Shown: positions 49,993 through 59,530 of the stretch, piece after piece
How positions within the stretch are numbered: the stretch's first letter is position 1
How the letters are laid out: each line of letters opens with the position of its first letter
From: Pseudanabaena sp038230875
Lineage (GTDB): Bacteria; Cyanobacteriota; Cyanobacteriia; Pseudanabaenales; Pseudanabaenaceae
Length of the DNA stretch: 64,000 bases
Reading direction: 5' to 3'
Assembly (NCBI GenBank): GCA_038230875.1
Contig: JBBRMK010000006.1
Coordinates: forward strand, 8,816-72,815
Notes under the pieces: model-generated
The model's database searches: none
The model's input: only the letters and a program-made list of their open reading frames with translations
Told to the model about the DNA's origin: nothing
Made by a program: the position numbers and the translations under genes

Positions 49993-51864
49993 GTGAAAAG
50001 TAATAATAAAAACGACAATAACAATAAAAAGTGGAAAAATTTCGGTTTATACGCACTTCTCGGCATTGTCGTCATCACTTTAGGGACAACGCTCATTGAT
50101 AGTCAGCCAGCGGCTCAAGGGGAATGGCGATATAGCAAACTTCTCGAAGAAGTTAGAAAGAAACCAGCAGGTGTTTCGAGAGTAACCCTTAGTCCTGATC
50201 GAACTTTTGCTGAAGCAACCGTACCAGGCGGAGCTGAAGGCAAGAAAAAGGTTCGGGTAAATTTGCCTAATGACCCTGAATTTATCAAAACTCTCAGAGA
50301 TAACAACGTTGAACTAGATGTCGCCCCTCGTCGCACTGATGGCGCATTAGTCCAAACATTGAGTAGTTTGATTTTGCCAGTTCTGCTCTTAGTCGGGCTT
50401 TTCTTCTTACTAAGGCGCGCTCAATCAGGACCTGGCAACCAAGCCATGAATTTTGGCAAGTCTCGCGCTCGTGTGCAAATGGAACCGCAGACACAGGTGA
50501 CCTTTGCCGATGTAGCAGGTATTGAGCAAGCTAAATTTGAACTCACTGAAGTCGTAGACTTTCTTAAAAATCCTGATCGCTTCACTGCTGTCGGTGCAAA
50601 AATTCCTAAAGGCGTACTTCTAGTTGGGCCGCCTGGTACGGGTAAAACTTTGCTAGCTCGCGCTGTTGCAGGTGAAGCGGGTGTTCCTTTCTTCAGTATT
50701 TCTGGTTCAGAATTTGTAGAAATGTTCGTTGGTGTTGGTGCATCTCGTGTGCGTGACTTGTTCGAGCAAGCCAAAGCTAACGCTCCTTGTATTGTATTTA
50801 TCGATGAAATCGATGCGGTTGGTCGTCAACGTGGCGCTGGGCTAGGCGGTGGTAACGATGAACGTGAACAAACTCTTAACCAGTTGCTGACTGAGATGGA
50901 TGGCTTTGAAGGCAATACAGGCATTATCATCGTCGCTGCAACTAACCGTCCTGATGTACTTGATGCAGCATTGTTACGTCCAGGTCGTTTTGATCGCCAA
51001 GTTGTAGTTGATCGCCCCGACTTTGCAGGTCGTCTAGAAATTCTCGGTGTACATGCACGTGGTAAGACTTTATCTAAAGATGTCGATCTTGAAAAGATTG
51101 CTCGCCGCACCCCAGGTTTTACAGGTGCTGATCTTTCTAACTTGTTAAACGAAGCCGCAATTTTGGCTGCTCGTCGTAACTTGACAGAGATTTCAATGGA
51201 TGAAATCAATGATGCTGTTGATCGCGTATTAGTTGGTCCCGAGAAAAAAGATCGCGTGATGAGCGAAAAGCGCAAAGAACTTGTTGCTTATCATGAAGCT
51301 GGACATGCCCTAGTTGGAGCTTTAATGCCCGACTATGATGCAATCCAAAAAGTCACAATCATCCCTCGCGGTCGGGCTGGTGGTCTGACATGGTTCTTGC
51401 CTACTGAAGAAAGAATGCAAAGCCGCTCCTATTTGCAAAACCAGATGGCGGTTGCTCTCGGTGGTCGTATCGCTGAAGAAATCGTCTTTGGTGCCGAAGA
51501 AGTAACTACTGGAGCTTCCAGTGACCTCCAACAAGTTGCCGCGATCGCCCGTCAAATGGTGATGCGTTTTGGGATGAGTGACAAGCTTGGACCAGTTGCA
51601 CTTGGTCGTTCCAATGGCAATATGTTCCTCGGTCGTGACATCGCCGCAGAGCGAGACTTTTCTGAAGAGACTGCCGCTACTATTGATGAAGAAGTTGGCA
51701 TTTTGGTAGCAGATGCTTACCGCAGAGCGAAGCAACTTCTGATTGATAATCGTCATGTTCTTGATAAGATTGCTCACGATCTCGTTGAGCGTGAGACTGT
51801 TGATGCTGAGGAGCTTCAACAAATTTTAGAAACCAACGAATTGAAGTTGTCAGCTGCACTTTAA
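49993..51864 (+). CDS. ftsH: ATP-dependent zinc metalloprotease FtsH
   Basis: Membrane-bound AAA+ protease that removes damaged membrane proteins, in cyanobacteria notably photosystem II D1. A GTG start at 49993 with GGAG five bases upstream gives KSNNKNDNNNKKWKNFGLYALL as N-terminus, like Synechocystis Slr1604. Features: two membrane segments (GLYALLGIVVITLGTTLI and LILPVLLLVGLFFLL) around a lumenal domain, Walker A GPPGTGKT, Walker B CIVFIDEIDAV, the second region of homology with two arginines (ATNRPDVLDAALLRPGRFDR), and the zinc site HEAGH with distal Asp (TTGASSDLQQ). A TTG at 49951 would add 14 residues and is less likely. Confidence 0.95.
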   Translation: MKSNNKNDNNNKKWKNFGLYALLGIVVITLGTTLIDSQPAAQGEWRYSKLLEEVRKKPAGVSRVTLSPDRTFAEATVPGGAEGKKKVRVNLPNDPEFIKTLRDNNVELDVAPRRTDGALVQTLSSLILPVLLLVGLFFLLRRAQSGPGNQAMNFGKSRARVQMEPQTQVTFADVAGIEQAKFELTEVVDFLKNPDRFTAVGAKIPKGVLLVGPPGTGKTLLARAVAGEAGVPFFSISGSEFVEMFVGVGASRVRDLFEQAKANAPCIVFIDEIDAVGRQRGAGLGGGNDEREQTLNQLLTEMDGFEGNTGIIIVAATNRPDVLDAALLRPGRFDRQVVVDRPDFAGRLEILGVHARGKTLSKDVDLEKIARRTPGFTGADLSNLLNEAAILAARRNLTEISMDEINDAVDRVLVGPEKKDRVMSEKRKELVAYHEAGHALVGALMPDYDAIQKVTIIPRGRAGGLTWFLPTEERMQSRSYLQNQMAVALGGRIAEEIVFGAEEVTTGASSDLQQVAAIARQMVMRFGMSDKLGPVALGRSNGNMFLGRDIAAERDFSEETAATIDEEVGILVADAYRRAKQLLIDNRHVLDKIAHDLVERETVDAEELQQILETNELKLSAAL

Positions 51865-51873
51865 TTAACACCT

Positions 51874-51916
51874 AAAAAAATAAAGGGAGGCGCTTTGCGC
51901 CTCCCTTTATTTTTTG
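51874..51916 (+). terminator. Intrinsic terminator of ftsH
   Basis: AAAAAATAAAGGGAGGCGC and GCGCCTCCCTTTATTTTTT form a perfect hairpin with loop TTT(G). It is located 10 bases after the stop and lies just upstream of the methyltransferase-LRR start. Confidence 0.92.
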
Positions 51917-51933
51917 AATTAGAACAAAAGATT

Positions 51934-53016
51934 ATGATGATATTAGATCGAGTTGTGCCATTTGGACGGTCGAAGGCGGAATATGAGTTAATGTTTGCGC
52001 TAACAGAAAGCGATCGCCAAAAATCGATAATTGACATTGGTGATGGACCAGCAAGTTTTAATGCTGAGATGACCGTCGCAGGTTATCAAGTAGTCTCTAT
52101 CGATCCGATTTATCAATTTACTGCTGATGAAATTAAAAGTCGTTTTGATGCTTGTGTAGATAACATTATCGAACAGGTTCGCAATACACCAAATAATTGG
52201 ATATGGAGCTATCCCAAATCTCCTGAAGATCTACGCGCTAATCGGGAAAAGGCGATCGCGATATTTCTCAAAGATTATGATCGCGGCAAAGTCGAAGGTC
52301 GATATATTAACGCCGAATTACCAAAACTAGATTTTATTGATCATCAGTTTCAGCTTGCTTTATGTTCACACTTTCTTTTTCTTTATTCCGATCATCTTAG
52401 TTTTGACTTCCATTTAAATTCAATACGCGAACTATGTCGCATTGCCAAAGAAGTTCGCATATTTCCATTATTAACTCTTGCCCAAGTGCGATCGCCTTAT
52501 ATAAATGAAATATGTAGCGCCTTAACCAAAGAAGGGATTAGCTCAGAAATTTTCCAAGTTCCTTATGAACTTCAAAAAGTCAGTGATGTTAATTTATCTA
52601 ATTTGTCTAAATTGACGGATCTATTCCTGAATGATAATCAAATCAGTCGTATTAATTTAGATGGGCTGACTAATTTGAATAGGATTCTCCTCTCCAAGAA
52701 TCAAATTAGAAATGTTGATTTAACAGGTTTACCTAAGTTGACTATCCTTGGTCTCAGAGCTAACTAAATCAACGATGTTAAGCTTGTGACTGGGCTAACT
52801 AATTTGGAGTGGCTCGATCTTACCGAAAATAAAATCAGCGATGTAAGCCCTTTAGTAAGTTTGACTAAATTGATTGGACTTGATCTCACCAACAATCAAA
52901 TTAGTGATATCAAGCCTTTAGCGATTTTGCTTAATGTGAATGATTTCAGAATCTCCAAAAATCCAATTCGTCAAAAGATATGTCTGTTTAAACGGGTTTC
53001 TATCTGCAGCTTTTAG
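51934..53016 (+). pseudogene. SAM-dependent methyltransferase-like protein fused to leucine-rich repeats, interrupted by TAA
   Basis: Residues 1-220 resemble a cyanobacterial class I methyltransferase-like family: SIIDIGDGPASFNAEMTVAGYQVVSIDPIYQF (motif I and acidic loop), FQLALCSHFLFLYSDHLSFDFHL (motif IV region) and a C-terminal YINEICSALTKEGISSEIFQVPYELQKV, where normal members end soon after VPYEFQ. Instead, internalin-like 22-residue LRRs follow (LSKLTDLFLNDNQISRINLDGL). A TAA at 52765-52767 sits where CAA is expected (LRA-N-Q-IND), and the same frame continues for about 80 more codons of LRR to 53016. The truncated product keeps the methyltransferase part and about three LRRs, so it may still be functional. 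The start is ATG 51934; the frame extending upstream runs through the ftsH terminator. Confidence 0.8.
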
Positions 53017-53053
53017 CCTTTTGGTGACTATTAATTTGCTTGAGTCTATTATT

Positions 53054-54244
53054 CTAATTACGATTCAGACGAAACAATAGAAATTGTGTGAATTGACGAT
53101 CGCTAAAATTATCATCACTCACCAAAATTAGACTTTGAGAACCATCAGCTAAGCGTGGACCGATCGCCATTCCTTCTAAATTGTCTAATTTAATATCTAG
53201 TGTTGCCAAATCTAAGACAAGTTTCTTACGAATTGATCTCGCATTAGGACTCACTCGAAAGCTTTTAATCGCCGAAGTGTCAGTGGCGCTACCTGTAGCG
53301 ATTTGCCAAATTTTGCCACTAAATCCTAACTTGCCGTTGGAGCGCTCAAGCGTTAAAAAGTGACCACCGCGATCAATTGCAACAATTTCAGTGACACCGA
53401 TTTGAGTAACGGGAGCAACCATTACTTCAACAGGATAACGATGTTCTGCAATAATTAGTGGCGCGATATTCCCAACCAAATAATGTAGAAATCGACTTTC
53501 GGAAGGTTGATCGTCTGGCTGAGAATCTTGAGCAAGAGCATTCTCGGTAATCGTAAACACGCGATAAGGATCACCAATCGAGTCACGAATTACTGTAAGG
53601 GATTCAAATCCAAGATTATCGCGGACTCCTTGCAATTCTTGAGCTTTGGATTCTTTTTTGGCAGATTTAGGATCATTCTCTTCAGGAGCTAGTAAATAGC
53701 GCGATGGCATCAGCAAACTTCGTAGCCATTTACCAGAGAGTAGATCAAATTCATCGATAAATGGCGGAATTTTTTTACTGGTTACGCCTTCGCTGGAAAT
53801 TAGCACCGTGCGATCGCCTGTTAGCGCAATTCCTTCAGGATCGACTTCGCCTTTAGGGTATATATTTCCTTGTTTGTTTTTGAGAAAATTTACGCCGATT
53901 ACTTTGACATCCTCAAGCTTAGGTTGTTCTTTTTGTTTGTTAAACTTAAGTTTCAAGGCATAAAATCTTGCAGGAGCAAAATCGCTACGATCATCAGAAA
54001 CTGCATAAAAAATATCATTGATGCGATCGTAAGCTAGCCCTGACAAGCCTCCTACTTGAGTATTCTCAAACTTTTGTTTGGGAAGTTTATATTCATTGAT
54101 AAAATCCAGCGAGGCATTTATAAAAGTGCGATCACGAGCCTGAACTGGTAAATCATTAACAATAAGGCTACCTAAGATTGCTAGCCCAAAGCTAATCAAA
54201 AGTCCAACCCAAAACTGTTTTTGTCGCTGCATATTATTATTCAT
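53054..54244 (-). CDS. Esterase-like activity of phytase family protein
   Basis: A 396-residue exported protein with signal peptide (FWVGLLISFGLAILGSLIVNDLPVQA). The beta-propeller-like phytase-esterase pattern is present: QVGGLSGLAYDRINDIFYAVSDDRSDFAPARFYALKL, VDPEGIALTGDRTVLISSEG, GFESLTVIRDSIGDPYRVFTITENAL and LDNLEGMAIGPRLADGSQSLILVSDDNF. Members hydrolyse phosphate esters or simple esters in the periplasm; the true substrate is unknown. The ATG at 54244 is first of two (54232). Confidence 0.88.
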   Translation of the reverse strand: MNNNMQRQKQFWVGLLISFGLAILGSLIVNDLPVQARDRTFINASLDFINEYKLPKQKFENTQVGGLSGLAYDRINDIFYAVSDDRSDFAPARFYALKLKFNKQKEQPKLEDVKVIGVNFLKNKQGNIYPKGEVDPEGIALTGDRTVLISSEGVTSKKIPPFIDEFDLLSGKWLRSLLMPSRYLLAPEENDPKSAKKESKAQELQGVRDNLGFESLTVIRDSIGDPYRVFTITENALAQDSQPDDQPSESRFLHYLVGNIAPLIIAEHRYPVEVMVAPVTQIGVTEIVAIDRGGHFLTLERSNGKLGFSGKIWQIATGSATDTSAIKSFRVSPNARSIRKKLVLDLATLDIKLDNLEGMAIGPRLADGSQSLILVSDDNFSDRQFTQFLLFRLNRN

Positions 54245-54305
54245 TAATTTTTAGCATCATCATAAATGGTTTTTAAATAGAGTTCTTGCTTGGCGCTGAC
54301 TTTAT

Positions 54306-55367
54306 TTAAGTTTCTGATTCACAACTAGGGCGCGCTACAAGGTTTTCGTAAGGCTCGATCGCAAAAGGTCGATCTGGCTCAGTTAATAAATGGCGATCGC
54401 ACAAATCAAAAAGCTCCTGTTTAGACTGCACCAATCGCATCCCTGCCAAAAATTTTCCCTCTGCATCAATACCTGTGCCAATGAAGTTCAAAAACTTCTT
54501 CAGACTATTAATATGAGATTTTTCTCTAAGATCATCTTGGTAAGTAATCGCATAAAGATGCTGAATATAACCATAAACGTCAGCCAGAGTAATTACAGTG
54601 ACTGGGTTTCCTGCAAAGCGATCGCGTATTTGTTGAAAAATCCAAGGATTACGAATCGCCGATCGTCCGATCATTACTCCAGCTGCTCCTGTTTCTTTCA
54701 ATACTGCTTCGGCTTTGAGGTAGGAAGTCACATTACCATTGGCTAATACAGGACAATTTACCGTCGCTACTGCTTGACGGATTAGGTCATAATGCACTTC
54801 ACCACGATATAACTCTTTAACAGTTCGACCATGCAAGCTGAGCAGATCGATTTGATATTGATTGATTAGTTGCAGCAACCGCTCAAAATTAGTGTCCGAG
54901 TCAAATCCCACGCGCATTTTTACCGTAAATAATCCTGAGATTTGCGATCGCAAAGCATCAAAAATACGTTCAATAGTTTCAGGTTCGCGCAACAATCCAC
55001 CGCCGACATTTTTTCGATAAACGCGCGGCGCAGGGCAGCCTAAATTTAGATCGATCCCTGCGATCGGATAATTGGTTAACTGCTTGGCAATCCTCAACAT
55101 ATCAGGGATGCTCTCACCAATTATTTGAGCAAAGACAGGTCGGCCTGTGGTATTTAACGTAATTGATTTGAGAATTTTTTTGTCGATATTAGAGTTAGCA
55201 TAGACTCGAAAATATTCAGTTACGTAATAATCAGGACAGCCGTATTCGCTCAGCATTTGCATAAAAGCAAGATCAGTTACGTCTTGCATTGGTGCGAGTG
55301 CAGTCAATGGTTGTCCAGCTAAAATTGTTAACGGTAGTGGTTTAGAAGCCACAATTTTTATACTCAT
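54306..55367 (-). CDS. dus: tRNA-dihydrouridine synthase
   Basis: FMN-dependent reduction of uridines in the tRNA D-loop. From ATG 55367, motifs are LTALAPMQDVTDLAFMQML (FMN phosphate site), the catalytic Cys in GIDLNLGCPAPRVYRKNVGGGLLREP, KMRVGFDSD, LLSLHGRTVKELYRG and GVMIGRSAIRNPWIF. The C-terminal helical domain is present. Longer starts (55394, 55445) would overlap the divergent GIY-YIG gene; 55367 leaves a 25-base gap, so the two promoters must overlap the coding ends. Confidence 0.92.
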   Translation of the reverse strand: MSIKIVASKPLPLTILAGQPLTALAPMQDVTDLAFMQMLSEYGCPDYYVTEYFRVYANSNIDKKILKSITLNTTGRPVFAQIIGESIPDMLRIAKQLTNYPIAGIDLNLGCPAPRVYRKNVGGGLLREPETIERIFDALRSQISGLFTVKMRVGFDSDTNFERLLQLINQYQIDLLSLHGRTVKELYRGEVHYDLIRQAVATVNCPVLANGNVTSYLKAEAVLKETGAAGVMIGRSAIRNPWIFQQIRDRFAGNPVTVITLADVYGYIQHLYAITYQDDLREKSHINSLKKFLNFIGTGIDAEGKFLAGMRLVQSKQELFDLCDRHLLTEPDRPFAIEPYENLVARPSCESET

Positions 55368-55392
55368 AGTTAACATATTAAGCTTCAAATCC

Positions 55393-56046
55393 ATGAGCGA
55401 TCGCCCCTCTTCATACAACACCAAAAATAATAGGGAATCTGCCAATCCACAAATTTATCAACAAGGATCGCTCTTTAACGATGCTATAGAGCGAACTTCC
55501 CGACTCTATGACAGTGGCGCAAGTTATGAAATGGGAAGTCAGTCTTTGCAAGCATGGAAAGCCGCGATCGCCAAATTCCAGAGTTCCATCACCATCATGA
55601 TCCCCGACACTCAAACCTCTCTTTTTGACTTACCATCTTGTCACTGCGATCCCCATGAGATCCATCCATTCAAATTACCGATTCAACCTGCTGAGTTCTA
55701 TCGCTTACCTAGTGCCGATGGTGGGGATGCCTGCATATACTTTGTTATCGATTTAGTGGCTTCGTTACAATCACCTGTGCTATTGCCCGTGCTATTGTAT
55801 ATAGGTGAGACTTACCGCTCCAATAAACGCTGGAAAGGGATACATGACTGTAAGCGATATCTGCTCAACTACCGAGAGATTCATTCTACGTACGATATAC
55901 CGACACAGATTGTTATGACATTTTGGTGGAATGCCCCCTCCTCAACCCGCCCCCGACAACAGTTAGAACGTATCTTGATCGAAAAATGGCGATCCCCATT
56001 TAATAAGGAAAATTGGCACTTTTGGCAGACTCCTTTCGTAAATTAA
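55393..56046 (+). CDS. GIY-YIG nuclease-fold protein
   Basis: A 217-residue protein. The C-terminal half has a GIY-YIG domain: CIYFVIDL, then LLYIGETYRSNKRWKGIHDCKRYL, with the conserved Tyr, Arg and the Glu of RQQLERILIEKWRSPFNKENW. The first 90 residues are polar and variable (SYNTKNNRESANPQIYQQGS). Similar proteins occur singly in cyanobacteria; whether they cut DNA is unknown. No introns or restriction genes are adjacent, so it is unlikely to be a homing endonuclease. Confidence 0.75.
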   Translation: MSDRPSSYNTKNNRESANPQIYQQGSLFNDAIERTSRLYDSGASYEMGSQSLQAWKAAIAKFQSSITIMIPDTQTSLFDLPSCHCDPHEIHPFKLPIQPAEFYRLPSADGGDACIYFVIDLVASLQSPVLLPVLLYIGETYRSNKRWKGIHDCKRYLLNYREIHSTYDIPTQIVMTFWWNAPSSTRPRQQLERILIEKWRSPFNKENWHFWQTPFVN

Positions 56047-56104
56047 TCCGTCTATAATTACATAGCTCTAAGCAGCTCTAAACAACACTTCAAAAAAATA
56101 CAAT

Positions 56105-56299
56105 ATGTCTCCTCAAAAACTAAATCATGTACATGAAGCGGACGAATTGTGGTTTGCTAAATTCTTCATCGGTAGCATGGCTGCGATTGCCTTATTGACT
56201 GTACTTTTGTCTTTTCTTCCTTCCCCATCAGGGTTACGCAATTCCCCCCAAGTCAAAACGGCATTAGTAGAATCTCTACACGCTTCATCTAATATCTAA
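56105..56299 (+). CDS. Small single-span membrane protein
   Basis: A 64-residue protein, with a short hydrophilic N-terminus (MSPQKLNHVHEADELW), one membrane helix (FAKFFIGSMAAIALLTVLLSFLP) and a C-terminal tail. Similar short proteins are common in cyanobacteria without assigned role. It follows the GIY-YIG gene by 58 bases on the same strand. Confidence 0.6.
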   Translation: MSPQKLNHVHEADELWFAKFFIGSMAAIALLTVLLSFLPSPSGLRNSPQVKTALVESLHASSNI

Positions 56300-56316
56300 G
56301 TTTTAAAATCTAAGTT

Positions 56317-57501
56317 TTAAAGTTTAAGTTTTAAAAAGACTGCCTCAGTTTGTTCAGCAAGTTTGTTCCATGCAAAGCGCTCTTTGAGATCATATTGAGC
56401 ATTATCGATCAAAGTTAATGCATGTTGCTTATTTTGCAAAATCGTTATAATCCCCTCAGCTAAAGAATTTGCGTCATTAACCTTAGTTACAAGCCCTGTA
56501 ACTTCTTGACGAACAACTTCTGGAAGCCCTCCTGTATCAGATACAACTAGCGGGACTTTTGCGGCAAAACTTTCGAGCGCGACAATGCCAAATGGCTCAT
56601 ATAAACTAGGAAAAACAGCACAACTAGCGATCGTCTGAAACTTCCAAAAATCAGCATCTGCCATAAAGCCTGTAAATAGAACTTTGTGATATATTCCCAA
56701 ATCCCAAGCTTGGCGTTGTAACAAGATTGAATAAGCATCCCCAGTACCAATAATCACAAGGCGCACCTGATCATTCATCGCGGCAATCACTCTAGGCAAG
56801 GCATTTAGCAGCACATATATTCCCTTTTCGTAGGTAATCCGCCCAACGTAGTAAATAATCGCTTCTTCAGGTGAGGCATATTGTTTACGTAGTGCAGAGC
56901 GATCAAAGTCAAGGTGATGGGCAGCCGTGATATTTTGCCAACGCTCTTCGCTCAGCCCGTTATATACCACATCAGTTTTTTCGGTAAGGCAATTTAGCGC
57001 CCGTTGCAATTCGCTGCGCATGTACTCTGAGCAAACAATTATTCTCTGAGATTCCTGCGTCAAGCGGATTTCTTTTTGATGAATATATCTTTGAGTATCA
57101 TTATGAATCCCATTACAGCGCCCATATTCTGTGGCATGAATGGTAGTAACCAAAGGGATTTGAAATTCTGTAGTTAAAGCGATCGCTGTTTCTTCAACTA
57201 ACCAGTCGTGAGCATGAATCAAATCGATTGAATTTGTTGACACAAAAAGTCGTGCAAAGTTCAGCATCTGTACATTCATTTGCCTCACCCATTGAAAAAA
57301 GTCATTATTAACTTCAACAGGAATACGGTATAAATGAATTCCATCAACAATCGTTTCTAGTGGCTCATTTTCGACGGCAACCGTAATTAAATGCACCTCA
57401 TGTCCACGCTTTACAACTTCAGGATATAGCTCTGCTACATGACGAGAAATTCCTCCAATGATGCGCGGGGGGAATTCCCAAGCTATAGCGAGAATACGCA
57501 T
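56317..57501 (-). CDS. Glycosyltransferase family 4 protein
   Basis: A GT-B fold, 394-residue enzyme: N-terminal AIAWEFPPRIIGGISRHVAELYPEVVKRGHEVHLIT, with the Gly-rich acceptor/nucleotide loop, DLIHAHDWLVEETAIAL, and in the donor domain IIYYVGRITYEKGIYVLLNALP and the E-x7-E motif PSLYEPFGIVALESFAAKVPLVVSDTGGLPEVV. The early pattern resembles starch-synthase-like GT4 members. The acceptor is unknown. No polysaccharide cluster is adjacent. Confidence 0.9.
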   Translation of the reverse strand: MRILAIAWEFPPRIIGGISRHVAELYPEVVKRGHEVHLITVAVENEPLETIVDGIHLYRIPVEVNNDFFQWVRQMNVQMLNFARLFVSTNSIDLIHAHDWLVEETAIALTTEFQIPLVTTIHATEYGRCNGIHNDTQRYIHQKEIRLTQESQRIIVCSEYMRSELQRALNCLTEKTDVVYNGLSEERWQNITAAHHLDFDRSALRKQYASPEEAIIYYVGRITYEKGIYVLLNALPRVIAAMNDQVRLVIIGTGDAYSILLQRQAWDLGIYHKVLFTGFMADADFWKFQTIASCAVFPSLYEPFGIVALESFAAKVPLVVSDTGGLPEVVRQEVTGLVTKVNDANSLAEGIITILQNKQHALTLIDNAQYDLKERFAWNKLAEQTEAVFLKLKL

Positions 57502-57847
57502 GATATTTAAGTAATATTTAAAATGAGAAAATTGAAATGAGAAATTAAAATGAGAAAAACAAGTGTAAAAAATTAAGTAGCTAAGAATTGTGAATTTAAT
57601 CTGACAAAATCCAACATTTTTTAATTCTTGTCTCTAATATTAACTATACCAACTAAAGAAACCTAGAGAGTATAGGGGGCGCTTTGCGCTTCTTATACTT
57701 ACGAGCATTTACTAGAAATAAAGACGTTGGTTTATGGCGCCAGCCTTTTCTATAGTATGCTTACAAACGACTCAAGATATGTAAATTTCACCGCATAATT
57801 TGTGATACTTTACATGGCAATCGCGTGAATTGTGACAGGAGGCAGAT
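57502..57847. other. Intergenic region between divergent genes with one hairpin
   Basis: A palindrome of the GCGCTTTGCGC type (TATAGGGGGCGCTTTGCGCTTCTTATA at about 57671-57697, core quoted in part: GGCGCTTTGCGC) lies here. A strong ribosome-binding site AGGAGG (57837-57842) precedes the next gene. No small gene is recognised. Confidence 0.45.
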
Positions 57848-59020
57848 GTGACAGATAACAAAACTAAAGAAGTAATTGATCGCGTTTCTCATCAAGCTGG
57901 AAAAGCTTGGACTAAGGTACAGCCTCAGTTGCAAGCGATGTTACTTAAGCTTGTTAAAGTTTCGCTGCCTGCACTGCGTAACTTACAAACTAAGTTAACC
58001 CCATGGGATTTGACTGCAACGGATACAGTAATCCCTAATCCAACTAAAGATATTTCTAGTAATCCATTCCTAAATAATGTTTTAAAGACTGGACGGACTA
58101 TCTCAGCTAAGACGATCGCCGCATTAATTGTTGGCTTAACAAAATTTCAACATAGTGTAGAAATCGAAACAGCCTTAGACTCAACTGGAGAAGCTGCGGC
58201 TTTGTTAAATTCTTCTCCCGAGCCTATCTCACCTCTAGTCGCCCAAACTAAACAGGAATTTGGAATTGCTTGGAAATTTGTTAAAGAGCAAGTCAATCCG
58301 AAAGTTTTAGGTTTTTTACAAGTTACCGTAGATAAGCTCGATCCGATCGCCACAAATATTTGGCAAAAAGTTTCAACTAAAGCGGCTTCAACTCCTTCTT
58401 TGGTCAATTCTTGGGAAAAGGTACAGCAAAATGATGCTTGGAAGAAGACCGTAACTGCTACTGCTCCGATTTGGCGATCAATAAATGGTATTGCAGTTCA
58501 GGCACCACTCTCTGATGGCGTTAGACGCATTTTCGATAAGCGTGCTGGAACTATAGCCTTAGTCACTTTGTTTTCGCTTTTTTTAATTCTGAAGCCATCT
58601 CACGCGCATAGCCAAAATATCAAGAAAGTTGCCGCAACCCCTGCACCGATTAGCAATATTTCTAAAAAACAGCCTCCATCAGTAACTGATTTGGTAAAAC
58701 CAGAGCGTGGTGATGTGCCTTTAACTAATGAACAAATTGCGATCGCCAAAATCCAAACCCAAGTTTCAGAAGTCGCCAACCAGTACGGCGAAGCTTTACT
58801 AGGTTCGGTACAGACAAACTTTAAGCGCGGACGCTTGATTGTGGCGCTCAACGATGGATGGTATCAACTGGAGCCGAATCAGCAAACCCAATTAGTGAGC
58901 GATTTACAAAATAGATCGCGATCGCTTAATTTCAAGAAGCTACTAGTTGCTGATGCCAAAAATAATTTGATTGCCCGTAGCCCTGTAACTGGTGATCAAG
59001 TAATTATTTTGAGGAAGTAA
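57848..59020 (+). CDS. Conserved cyanobacterial membrane protein, unknown function
   Basis: A 390-residue protein starting at GTG 57848, with AGGAGG a few bases upstream deciding the start. The N-terminal 240 residues are amphipathic and helical (VSHQAGKAWTKVQPQLQAMLLKLVKVSLPALRNLQTKL), one membrane helix follows (AGTIALVTLFSLFLILKPSHAH, about residue 250), and the C-terminal domain (IQTQVSEVANQYGEALLGSVQTNFKRGRLIVALNDGWYQLEPNQQTQLVSDL) resembles lumenal or periplasmic alpha/beta domains. I recognise similar proteins only as uncharacterised cyanobacterial orthologues. Confidence 0.78.
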   Translation: MTDNKTKEVIDRVSHQAGKAWTKVQPQLQAMLLKLVKVSLPALRNLQTKLTPWDLTATDTVIPNPTKDISSNPFLNNVLKTGRTISAKTIAALIVGLTKFQHSVEIETALDSTGEAAALLNSSPEPISPLVAQTKQEFGIAWKFVKEQVNPKVLGFLQVTVDKLDPIATNIWQKVSTKAASTPSLVNSWEKVQQNDAWKKTVTATAPIWRSINGIAVQAPLSDGVRRIFDKRAGTIALVTLFSLFLILKPSHAHSQNIKKVAATPAPISNISKKQPPSVTDLVKPERGDVPLTNEQIAIAKIQTQVSEVANQYGEALLGSVQTNFKRGRLIVALNDGWYQLEPNQQTQLVSDLQNRSRSLNFKKLLVADAKNNLIARSPVTGDQVIILRK

Positions 59021-59061
59021 TAAAGGCGGCGATTGGCACTGCTTTTGTTTTTGAGTTTTTT

Positions 59062-59349
59062 ATGGCAGAAGCAAAAGATCAAAGACATCCTCAATATACT
59101 AAAGATCGGCAAATATTGAATGAATTATTGGCGCAGACTACACCCAGTAATCGGGATTGCGCTGAACTCGCTCGTTTAATAGTGCGCTACAAAGATTTTG
59201 TAGGGGCGCGTGATATCCAAGCGGATCTGCTTAAGGGCTTAAATAACTGGCAATTCACCGAGGAGACGCTATTTGCTAAAACTAGAGCCATTCATGCGAT
59301 CGGCAAAGTTTACATGTCTCAAGATGAAGGACAAGACGACTGGGCTTAG
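59062..59349 (+). CDS. DUF3288 family protein
   Basis: A 95-residue soluble protein with the cyanobacterial DUF3288 pattern: KDQRHPQYTKDRQILNELLAQTTPSNRDCAELARLIVRYKDFVGARDIQADLLKGL, ending DEGQDDWA. Function is unknown; it is conserved in cyanobacteria. It is 41 bases after the preceding gene, on the same strand, and ends in TAG. Confidence 0.88.
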   Translation: MAEAKDQRHPQYTKDRQILNELLAQTTPSNRDCAELARLIVRYKDFVGARDIQADLLKGLNNWQFTEETLFAKTRAIHAIGKVYMSQDEGQDDWA

Positions 59350-59408
59350 ATATTAAAAATTATAGCTGTCGCCACTTGTATTAAGACAAAACCAAACTTA
59401 AGAAAGTG

Positions 59409-59435
59409 GGAGGCGGCGCTTCGCGCCGCCTCCCG
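59409..59435. terminator. GC-rich hairpin after the DUF3288 gene
   Basis: GGGAGGCGGCGC (59409-59420) and GCGCCGCCTCCC (59424-59435) form a perfect 12-bp stem. No T-run follows directly on the plus strand, though several Ts are near (59438-59449). Confidence 0.7.
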
Positions 59436-59477
59436 CTTTCGGGTTTTATGTCCTGATATGGTGGCAACTATAGATAT

Positions 59478-59512
59478 AAAAAAGGTTTCGAGCCATGCTC
59501 GAAACCTTTTTT
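59478..59512 (-). terminator. Terminator of the petB-petD operon
   Basis: AAAAAAGGTTTCGAGC and GCTCGAAACCTTTTTT form a perfect 16-bp stem with loop CAT. The run of A/T on both sides makes it bidirectional. It lies 19 bases from the petD stop. Confidence 0.92.
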
Positions 59513-59530
59513 ATTAAATGACTGAAATAT

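Noticed and set aside
51895..51933. Upstream start of the methyltransferase-LRR gene at 51895
   Set aside because: The first codons would be the ftsH terminator hairpin; ATG 51934 fits better.
55393..56046. GIY-YIG gene as homing endonuclease
   Set aside because: No intron or intein context; it stands between housekeeping genes and its N-terminal half is not a known homing DNA-binding domain.
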